From assembly GCA_029879725.1 (NCBI GenBank), contig JAOUPR010000030.1:1-39289 (forward strand): a stretch of 39,289 nucleotides of DNA, written 5' to 3'. This stretch comes from Gemmatimonadota bacterium (GTDB taxonomy: Bacteria > Gemmatimonadota > Gemmatimonadetes > Longimicrobiales > Gaopeijiaceae). A model generated the notes under the pieces. The model saw only the letters and a list, made by a program, of their open reading frames with translations. It was not told where the DNA came from and did no database searches. Position numbers and translations under genes: made by a program. Shown here piece after piece: positions 32,891 to 39,289 of this stretch (its first letter is position 1; every line of letters begins with the position of its first letter).

Positions 32891-34683
32891 CCCCCTTCCA
32901 CCACCAGGCGCCGGGGCGCGTCGAGGGGAAGCTGGATCCTCAATTCGCACCCCCGCGGCACCGGGTGGACGTCCAGTTCGGCGTCGGCTCCGTCCACCTC
33001 GGCGCGGGACACGGTGGTCCATGGAAGGGTAGGTCGGAGCACGACGATGGGCGGTACGCTCCCGGTGGTGGGGGTGAGGGTGAAGGCGCCGGAGTTCCCG
33101 CCGCGTGCGTACTCCATGGAGAGCCGTACGTCGCCCAAGGAGAGGGAATGGACGGTCCAGGAGGCGAGGTGGGCGGGTAGGCGGGGAGCGAGAACGCCTC
33201 GACCGGACGGAGCGTCGGGCTCCCATCCCAGGATTCCATGGACCAGGGCGCAGATCAGGCGCGCAGCGGTGACGGCGGGAGCCAGGCCGTCGGGGTCGTC
33301 GGAGGGGACGTGCCAGTGTCCCCGGGGCCCGCTCCCGTCCGGGAGGAACGCACGCTGGAGCTCCGAACGCCAGTCCGCGAAGGCGGCGAGGGTGTCCCCC
33401 CGGACGGCGGTGACCCAGGACTCCACCGCGGCCGGGCGCGGGTCACGCAATCCGGAGAGCCCGGCTTCGGCCAGGACGTCGACGAGGCCGGATCCACCGG
33501 CCCCGGGGCTCCGGCCGGTGCTCCCGGCCATGGGGAGTCTCACCCCTCCCGACTCCGCGTCCCGCGTCGACGCGCGGAGTGCCGCGGCCCGCGTCCGCAG
33601 GCGAGCCGTCTCCTCCTCCGACGCATTGTACCTCAGGGCGTCGGCCAGGAACTCCAGCGCCCCGCTCCAGCGCGCGTCTTCCGGCGGGCGCACCTCCAGC
33701 GAGCGGAAGGCGTGCAGGGCGGGTCCCGGGTTGCCGGTCGCGAGCGTCGCGCGGGCCGCCAGGAGGGTGGGGAGGGGCGTGTCCGGTGCGCGCTCCCGGA
33801 GGGCGGCCAGCGCCTTCTCGGCGCCGCCGAAGTCGCCCATCGCCAGGGCGGCCAGGCCGAGCCAGGCCGCCGCGTTCTCCACGTCCGGTTCTTCGGACAC
33901 GCGCTCGATGGCCGACACGACTCTCGCCTTGCACCACTCCACGCCATCGTCCAGGGCGACGACCCCGGTATCCAGATGCAGATGCTCGCTCCGGAGCCGG
34001 TGGACGGCGTTGTGGGCCGACCGTTCGTGGTTCCCCAGGTGAGGGATGGCCCGCAGTAGCGTGGGGAGCCGAACCGACGGACCGGCCACAACCACCAGCG
34101 AGAGGGGCCCCGTGGAGGAGAGCGTGGCCCGCATCTCGAGTCCACCGCCGGAGGCCTGGGCGATCTCCACTTCTTCCGGGACGGGGTCCAGGACCACGGC
34201 CACCACCTCCTCGGGGCGTGCGGGGTCCCTCACCAGGATCCGGCCGTCGGCCACCTCGTGCTCCGCATCCGAGACGTGGGGGCAGAGAGTGCACGACAGC
34301 TTCATGGGCGGGAGGGGAGGCGCGCCCGGAGGAGCCGACCACTGGAGCACCGCCATGGGGAGTGTCGGAACGGCCAGGGCCGCCTCCAGGACCGTACCCG
34401 CCGCGCCCACACGCTCGCGCCGGATGCCGTCGGGGGCCAGGACCAGATTCACGGCCGCCCCGACCCCCGTGTGGACGTCGGAGACCACGGTGCGGGAGTG
34501 GATCTGGATGCGCGCCACGTCCGCCCGTTCGGGTCCGCCGATCCGCACCACCCCGGCCTCGACGTAGAAGGGACGCTTCGCGGCCTGGTCCGCCAGGACC
34601 AACGGAGGGTGGTCCTGGAAGAGTCGGGGAACGCGCCGCTCGGGGCCCGCTTCCTCGCCGTGGGACGGACCGTGGGGACGCAT
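32887..34683 (-). CDS. Large protein of unknown function, coupled to ABC-class ATPase
   Basis: A 598-residue protein with no signal or membrane segment. The N-terminal half is mostly beta (for example ADVARIQIHSRTVVSDV, VVAVVLDPVPEEVEIA). The middle (about 240-400) is helical with repeat-like helices (AAWLGLAALAMGDFGGAEKALAAL), reminiscent of TPR units. The C-terminal part (HWHVPSDDPDGLAPAV ... ILGWEPDAPSGRGVLAPRLP, then a beta sandwich) looks like the helical barrel plus cap of glucoamylase/debranching-type proteins. I see no convincing catalytic acid pair, so this may be a non-enzymatic or divergent relative. Its ATG overlaps the ATPase stop by one base (TGATG), implying joint function. Assignment is tentative. 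Confidence 0.75.
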   Translation of the reverse strand: MRPHGPSHGEEAGPERRVPRLFQDHPPLVLADQAAKRPFYVEAGVVRIGGPERADVARIQIHSRTVVSDVHTGVGAAVNLVLAPDGIRRERVGAAGTVLEAALAVPTLPMAVLQWSAPPGAPPLPPMKLSCTLCPHVSDAEHEVADGRILVRDPARPEEVVAVVLDPVPEEVEIAQASGGGLEMRATLSSTGPLSLVVVAGPSVRLPTLLRAIPHLGNHERSAHNAVHRLRSEHLHLDTGVVALDDGVEWCKARVVSAIERVSEEPDVENAAAWLGLAALAMGDFGGAEKALAALRERAPDTPLPTLLAARATLATGNPGPALHAFRSLEVRPPEDARWSGALEFLADALRYNASEEETARLRTRAAALRASTRDAESGGVRLPMAGSTGRSPGAGGSGLVDVLAEAGLSGLRDPRPAAVESWVTAVRGDTLAAFADWRSELQRAFLPDGSGPRGHWHVPSDDPDGLAPAVTAARLICALVHGILGWEPDAPSGRGVLAPRLPAHLASWTVHSLSLGDVRLSMEYARGGNSGAFTLTPTTGSVPPIVVLRPTLPWTTVSRAEVDGADAELDVHPVPRGCELRIQLPLDAPRRLVVEGG

Positions 34684-36416
34684 CACTCCCTGCTCCCGCC
34701 GGGGGAGCCGGCGTGCACCGCCAGCGACCTGAGGCGGTTGATGGCGGCGGCCAGCTCGAAGCGCCGGAAGGCGACCAGGTCTCCGGTGAGCCGGGTCTGG
34801 ATGGCGTCCAGGCCTCCGGCGCGGAGTATCCCGTCCACGGTGTCGAGGAGGAGGGTCAGGGGGGGATCTCCGGACAGAAGGCGTGCGTGACAGTGGGCCA
34901 TGGCGTTCCCCAGGGCCCGGATCTGGCCCCTGTGCACCACCTGCTCGAGGGCGGTGAGGTCGATGCGGGCGTCTCCATAGAGGATCGTTCGGTCGTCGGG
35001 GACCTTGATCGACTCGGCGCGGTGGCCCCGGCTGGGATCGAGGGAGGCACGCACCGGGTGGCGGGGGGCTCCCGGCACGAAGGGCCGCGGCCGTTCGGCC
35101 ATGCGCCCGGTGGGGAGTCGGTTCGCGACGGCGCGGGCCTCCTCGGTGATCTCGGCGGGGAGGTACGCGTTCATGACCACGACGGTGTCCGCGATGTCGA
35201 GGTAGTCTCCGCTCCCCCCCAACACGAGCACGATGCTCACCCCGTGATGGTCCGCCAGCTCCCGGGCCCGATCGATGAACGGGGTGATGGGCTCTCCGCT
35301 CTTGGGCACGAGCTCCTGCATGCGCCGGTCGCGGATCATGAAGTTGGTGGCGGAGGTGTCTTCGTCGGCCAGGAGTACACCGGCGCCGGCCTCCAGGGCC
35401 TCCACGATGGCCGCGGCCTGGCTGGTGGATCCGGAGGCGTCGGCGGTGGAGAACCGGGTGGTGTCCCGCTCCAATGGGAGGTCGTCGATGAACCCGGAGA
35501 TGTCCACCGCCGTCACCGCCCGCCCATCTTCGGCCCGGACCTTCACCGCGTCGGAACGGGTGGCCACCCGCTCGCGCCCGTCCCCCGGGCGGTGGTTGTA
35601 CACGCCGGTCTCCAGCGCCCGCAGGAGGGTGCTCTTTCCGTGGAATCCCCCGCCGACGATGAGGGTGATCCCCCGGGGAACGCCCATCCCCGTGATCCGG
35701 CCCGCGTTGGGAAGCTCCACGGACACCCGCAGGGAGGGAGGCGACGCGAAGGGCACGGCCTCGCCTTCCAGAGGCCGGTCGTCCACCCCGCTTCTCCGGG
35801 GAAGGCGGGCGCCGTCGGCCACGAAGGCCACCAGTCCCAGGGTGTCGAGCTCCTGGCGGAGCGCCTCCGCGTCTTCGTTCACGTCGGCGTGGAGGGCGAG
35901 ATCGCCGGCGTCGTGGGCGGTGCCCGGAAGGGTCTCGCGAACCATGCGGGGGAGGGTGTCGGTGACGACCCTGGCCGCCGCCCGGCCCAGGATCCTGCGC
36001 CCCTGGGCCGGGAGGGAGACCGTGAAGCGGGCCTCCACCGTCCCGTCCGGGTGGACCATGACGGCGGTCTGCGGGAGGACCTGCTGCCCGGGCGACTCCA
36101 TCCGGATCTCTCCGGCGGGACCGGTTCCGTCCACGCCGGGGGTCCGGCGGGCGCGAGCGGCGAAGCTTCGCGCGAGGAAGGCCGCCGTGCCCAGCGCCCT
36201 CGCCGGGGGCGTGACGGCGTCCGGGAGGAGCCGGGCGGTGTCCGCGGGAAGGAGCACCCGCACTCGGCTGGGCGCGGCGTACGGGTCTCCCTGGACGTGG
36301 TCGAAATGGAGCACGAAGTCGCCGAAGTCCCATCCTCCGGCCACGTCCTTGTACGCCTTGTATCCGCGGCCGTCCAGGCGGACGAGCGCTTCCGCGAGAT
36401 CGTGCGAGTCCCTCAC
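34683..36416 (-). CDS. Predicted ABC-class ATPase (COG3044-type)
   Basis: A 577-residue cytoplasmic protein matching the predicted ABC-class ATPase family. The N-terminal domain has the family opening (LDGRGYKAYKDVAGGWDF, FVLHFDHVQGDPYA). Walker A is GGGFHGKSTLL (255-265). YNHRPGDGRE and RAEDGRAVTAVDISGFI follow, then a signature-like STADASGSTSQAA, Walker B with GVLLADEDTSATNFM, and a switch region VLVLGGSGDYLDIADTVVVM. Distant relatives in trypanosomes take part in RNA processing, but the bacterial role is unknown. The GTG start at 36416 has GGAG 7 nt ahead. It is first in a two-gene unit with the 598-residue protein and divergent from the enoyl-CoA hydratase. Confidence 0.9.
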   Translation of the reverse strand: MRDSHDLAEALVRLDGRGYKAYKDVAGGWDFGDFVLHFDHVQGDPYAAPSRVRVLLPADTARLLPDAVTPPARALGTAAFLARSFAARARRTPGVDGTGPAGEIRMESPGQQVLPQTAVMVHPDGTVEARFTVSLPAQGRRILGRAAARVVTDTLPRMVRETLPGTAHDAGDLALHADVNEDAEALRQELDTLGLVAFVADGARLPRRSGVDDRPLEGEAVPFASPPSLRVSVELPNAGRITGMGVPRGITLIVGGGFHGKSTLLRALETGVYNHRPGDGRERVATRSDAVKVRAEDGRAVTAVDISGFIDDLPLERDTTRFSTADASGSTSQAAAIVEALEAGAGVLLADEDTSATNFMIRDRRMQELVPKSGEPITPFIDRARELADHHGVSIVLVLGGSGDYLDIADTVVVMNAYLPAEITEEARAVANRLPTGRMAERPRPFVPGAPRHPVRASLDPSRGHRAESIKVPDDRTILYGDARIDLTALEQVVHRGQIRALGNAMAHCHARLLSGDPPLTLLLDTVDGILRAGGLDAIQTRLTGDLVAFRRFELAAAINRLRSLAVHAGSPGGSRE

Positions 36417-36571
36417 CGTGCTTCTCCGTTCGGTCCGGTACGGAAGGAAAGGTATCGTACCGTCGTCGGCCCCGCCTCGGCGCGTTATCTTGTCCGCCTC
36501 TTACTCATCGACGGAACGCGTGCCGGGCTGCGGAGGTCCGGGGCGGTCCGTGTTCCTCCGGCCATGGAACC

Positions 36572-37384
36572 ATGTCCACGTCCACCGAAGCACCGGGAGC
36601 CGACGAGGCCCCGGTCCTCTCCCGGCGAGAGGGTCCCGTCCTGGTCGTCACCCTGAACCGCCCCGAGCGGCTGAACGCGGTGAGCCTCCCCATGTACCAG
36701 GGGATCCTCCAGGAATTGCGCGCGGCCCAGGAAGACCGGGAGGTCCGCTGCGTGATCCTCACCGGCCAGGGGCGCGCCTTCTGCGTGGGAGCCGACCTGA
36801 AGTCCCACAGCGGGGGTCCGCCCACCGGAGAGGATCGCCGGCGGTACGTGCGCACCGCGCAACGCGTGAACCACCTCATCCAGATGAATCGGAAGCCCGT
36901 GGTGGCCGCGGTGAACGGCCACGCCATCGGGGGTGGGCTGGAGATGGCGCTCTCGTCCGATTTCATGGTGGTGGCGGAGGAGGCCAAGCTCCGCTTTCCC
37001 GAGGTCGCCATCGCCACCTTCGTGGGAGGAGGAACGGTGTACACCCTCGCCGAACGCGTGGGCACCCTGAAGGCGAGGGAGTTGATCTACCTGGGAGACT
37101 TCTTCAGCGGGAACGAGGCGGCGGAGATGGGGATCGCCTATCGGTCGGTCCCTTCGGGCTCGGTCCTGGACACGGCCATGGAGCTGGCCGGGCGCCTGTC
37201 CCGACTCGCGCCCGTCTCCCTGGCCCACGCCAAACGCCTCATCGGGACGGCGGGCACCATGCCGCGCCGCCGCGCCCTGCGCCTGGAGGCCCGGGCACTG
37301 GAGGAGATCATGGGTACCCGGGACTGGGCCGAGGGCGTGGCCGCCTTCCACGAGAAGCGGGACCCGGAGTATACCGGTGAGTGA
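36572..37384 (+). CDS. Enoyl-CoA hydratase/isomerase family protein
   Basis: A 270-residue crotonase-fold enzyme. It has the N-terminal LNRPERLNAVS, the first oxyanion-hole strand AFCVGADLK (about 69-77), and the second oxyanion hole NGHAIGGGLEMAL (115-127). E144 in RFPEVAIA lies where hydratases carry a catalytic acid, but the first acid position (after GGGLEMAL) is less clear, so hydratase versus isomerase is open. It acts on acyl-CoA thioesters, probably in fatty-acid or aromatic breakdown. Its stop overlaps the start of the acyl-CoA synthetase gene by 8 bp, which suggests the two handle the same CoA pathway. Confidence 0.9.
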   Translation: MSTSTEAPGADEAPVLSRREGPVLVVTLNRPERLNAVSLPMYQGILQELRAAQEDREVRCVILTGQGRAFCVGADLKSHSGGPPTGEDRRRYVRTAQRVNHLIQMNRKPVVAAVNGHAIGGGLEMALSSDFMVVAEEAKLRFPEVAIATFVGGGTVYTLAERVGTLKARELIYLGDFFSGNEAAEMGIAYRSVPSGSVLDTAMELAGRLSRLAPVSLAHAKRLIGTAGTMPRRRALRLEARALEEIMGTRDWAEGVAAFHEKRDPEYTGE

Positions 37385-39289
37385 GGGGTCCGGGGTCGGG
37401 CATCCGCTGGACGCCGTCTTCCTCCCCCGTTCGGTGGTGGTGGTGGGCGCGTCCACGGATCCGAAGAAGCGCGGCTATCAGGTGCTGCGGGCGCTCAGGG
37501 AGTCGGGGTACGAAGGCGAGGTGTACGGGGTGAATCCCCGCGGGGGGGAGATCCTGGGGTTCCCGGTGTTTCCGTCCGTGGACGAGGTGCCGGGGAGGCC
37601 CGACCTGGCGCTGGTGTGCACCCCCGCGTCCACGGTGCCCGGGGTGGTGGAGGCATGCGGCCGCAAGGGCGTGGGTGGGGCGGTGGTGCTCGCCGTGGGC
37701 TTCCGGGAGTCGGGAGAGGAAGGCGCCGCGTTGGAGGCCCGCGTGCTGGACGCGGCCCGCTCCACCGGGATCCGGGTGGTGGGCCCCAACACCTCGGGGA
37801 TCCTCAATCTTCCCCTGGGGCTGAACCTCATCGGGGCGCGGGGGGTGCGCCCGGGATCCCTCTCCCTCCTGGTCCAGTCGGGGAACATGGCGCTGGCCCT
37901 CATGAACGAGGTCACGGCGCGCACCGACGGGGGGATCGGCATCTGCGTGGGCGTGGGGAACGAGCTCGACCTGGGGTTCCACGAGTACCTGGACTTCCTG
38001 GGACATCACGACGAAACGCGCGCGGTGGTGGTGTACGTGGAGGGGTTCCGGGACGCGCGGGCGTTCCTCCAGGTGGCGGCACGCGTGGTGCGGGAAAAGC
38101 CCGTGCTCCTCCTCAAGGGGGGACGTTCGGGGGCCGGCGCCGAGGCGGCGCGTTCCCACACGGGAGCCGTGTCGGGCGAATACGACCGGCTACGCGCCGG
38201 GCTGATCCAGGCAGGAGTCGTGGAGGTTACGCGCACGGATGAAATCCTCCACCTCGCGGATACGCTGGCCAACCAACCCGCGGTGCGGGACGGCGCCGGG
38301 ATCGCCATCCTTTCCGACGGCGGTGGACAGGGTACGCTGGCCTCCGATGCCCTCTCGGACCTGGGCGTTCCCCTGGCGAAACCCGCGGAGGCAACGCGGG
38401 CGGCGCTCCGGGAACTCCTGGGCCCGGCCGCGGCCACGCGGAACCCCGTCGATCTGGCCGGTGCCGCCGACGCCGATCCCGAGATGTTCGGCGCGGCGTT
38501 GGAGGTTCTCGCCGCCGACCCCGCGGTGGGCGGCGTGATGGTGGTGGGACTCTTCGGCGGATACGGGATCCGCTTCGCGGACGAGTTGGTGGAGAGTGAG
38601 ATGAAGGGGGCCCGCCGCATGGCCGACGCCATGGCGGAGCTGGGGAAGCCCCTCGTGGTCCACTCCATGTACGCGGGCCACCGGAGCGAGCCCCTGCGGG
38701 TGCTGACCCGGGCCGGAGTTCCCGTGGTGGAGTCACTGGACGTGGCCTGCCGGTGCGTCGCCGCCGTCCACTGGCGTGGGCACACCCTGGGCCGACCCGG
38801 ATGGGAGCCCGACAGCGGTGAGGGGGTGGCCGTTCCCGGCGCCGGGGTCACCATTCCGAGGGCTGCTGCGCACGAGGTCGTCGCCCGGGCCCGGCGGGAC
38901 GGCCGCGAGGCCCTCACCGAGCCGGAAGCCCGGGCCCTCCTGGAGGAGGCAGGGATGCCCTTTCCGCCGGCCTCGCTCTGCCGGACCGCCGACGAAGTGG
39001 CGGAGGCGGTGGCGTCCATGGAGACGGCGGTGGCCCTCAAGGTCGTGTCTCCGAAGATCGCGCATAAGACCGAGGCCGGCGGCGTCGCGCTGGGCATCAC
39101 CGGGCCGGAGGAGGGGGCGCGGGTGTTCACCGAGATGGTGGCGCGCACCGGCGCGTACCTCGAGTCCCGTGGGCTTCCACCGGGAATCGAGGGCGTCCTG
39201 GTGACTCCCATGCTGGCGCAGCCGGTGGCGGAGTTCCTGGTGGGGGCGCGACGCGACCCCGACGTGGGCCCCGTCCTCACGCTGGGGGC
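37377..39289 (+). CDS. ADP-forming acyl-CoA synthetase (acetate-CoA ligase type), truncated by window edge
   Basis: The frame opens at GTG 37377, overlapping the enoyl-CoA hydratase end by 8 bp, and runs off the window after 637 codons with no stop. Domains in order: CoA-binding Rossmann domain (SVVVVGASTDPKKRGYQVL, GEVYGVNPRG), two succinyl-CoA-ligase-like domains with the phospho-His region ARSHTGAVSGEYD, then the start of an ATP-grasp domain (LTEPEARALLEEAGMPF, VALKVVSPKIAHKTEAGGV). The fused alpha-beta order is that of bacterial ADP-forming acyl-CoA synthetases. It makes ATP from an acyl-CoA and ADP plus phosphate, or the reverse. With the hydratase it fits a CoA-ester degradation route; acyl specificity is not visible. 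Confidence 0.92.
   Translation, partial: MSEGSGVGHPLDAVFLPRSVVVVGASTDPKKRGYQVLRALRESGYEGEVYGVNPRGGEILGFPVFPSVDEVPGRPDLALVCTPASTVPGVVEACGRKGVGGAVVLAVGFRESGEEGAALEARVLDAARSTGIRVVGPNTSGILNLPLGLNLIGARGVRPGSLSLLVQSGNMALALMNEVTARTDGGIGICVGVGNELDLGFHEYLDFLGHHDETRAVVVYVEGFRDARAFLQVAARVVREKPVLLLKGGRSGAGAEAARSHTGAVSGEYDRLRAGLIQAGVVEVTRTDEILHLADTLANQPAVRDGAGIAILSDGGGQGTLASDALSDLGVPLAKPAEATRAALRELLGPAAATRNPVDLAGAADADPEMFGAALEVLAADPAVGGVMVVGLFGGYGIRFADELVESEMKGARRMADAMAELGKPLVVHSMYAGHRSEPLRVLTRAGVPVVESLDVACRCVAAVHWRGHTLGRPGWEPDSGEGVAVPGAGVTIPRAAAHEVVARARRDGREALTEPEARALLEEAGMPFPPASLCRTADEVAEAVASMETAVALKVVSPKIAHKTEAGGVALGITGPEEGARVFTEMVARTGAYLESRGLPPGIEGVLVTPMLAQPVAEFLVGARRDPDVGPVLTLG

Overview
The window is visibly GC-rich (close to 70 % by eye) and packed with genes on both strands. 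It has many secreted proteins whose signal peptides end in AQ, a TonB-dependent receptor, a BNR-repeat secreted protein, a POT peptide transporter and large multihaem cytochromes. This mix suits a Gram-negative, probably heterotrophic bacterium of the Gemmatimonadota type. That placement is inference from style and gene content, since no rRNA or other marker gene is present. No tRNA, insertion sequence, prophage or CRISPR array was seen.

Layout. Positions 1-3500 hold a truncated secreted protein (minus strand), a CcdA plus TlpA thiol-relay pair, and a methyltransferase-TetR operon behind a promoter/operator that can be read directly. Positions 3680-11525 form a minus-strand electron-transfer block, in transcription order: DUF4349 lipoprotein, cytochrome b-like membrane protein, 17-haem and 13-haem c-type cytochromes, a beta-barrel protein, a membrane-anchored ferredoxin/FAD oxidoreductase and a secreted peroxiredoxin. 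Positions 11648-18004 encode secreted proteins: an unknown, a BNR propeller protein and a GH20 hexosaminidase lipoprotein. Positions 18084-24132 encode a hybrid histidine kinase, a membrane protein with four tandem repeats, a small membrane protein, a POT transporter and a Tat-type lipoprotein flavin oxidase. Positions 24146-31953 hold a PLP desulfhydrase/deaminase, a histone-deacetylase-like hydrolase, a TonB receptor with a coupled lipoprotein, a zinc alcohol dehydrogenase, a uridine kinase and a DtxR-type regulator. Positions 32112-39289 hold ApaG, a small unknown, an unknown large protein coupled to an ABC-class ATPase, an enoyl-CoA hydratase and a truncated ADP-forming acyl-CoA synthetase.

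The most notable element is the peroxiredoxin at 3735-4328. Its peroxidatic cysteine codon is an in-frame TGA, and the protein contains no cysteine at all. Directly after the TGA lies a two-part hairpin (7-bp lower stem that includes the TGA itself, 6-bp upper stem, 8-nt apical loop), which is what a bacterial SECIS element looks like. I read it as a selenoprotein that ordinary gene calling would split into two fragments or call a pseudogene. Its neighbours are a likely trans-envelope electron conduit and a ferredoxin/FAD oxidoreductase.

Two flavoproteins in the window (4440-5771 and 22987-24132) carry motifs that usually sit near the C-terminus ahead of the GxGxxG dinucleotide-binding motif, which indicates circularly permuted folds.
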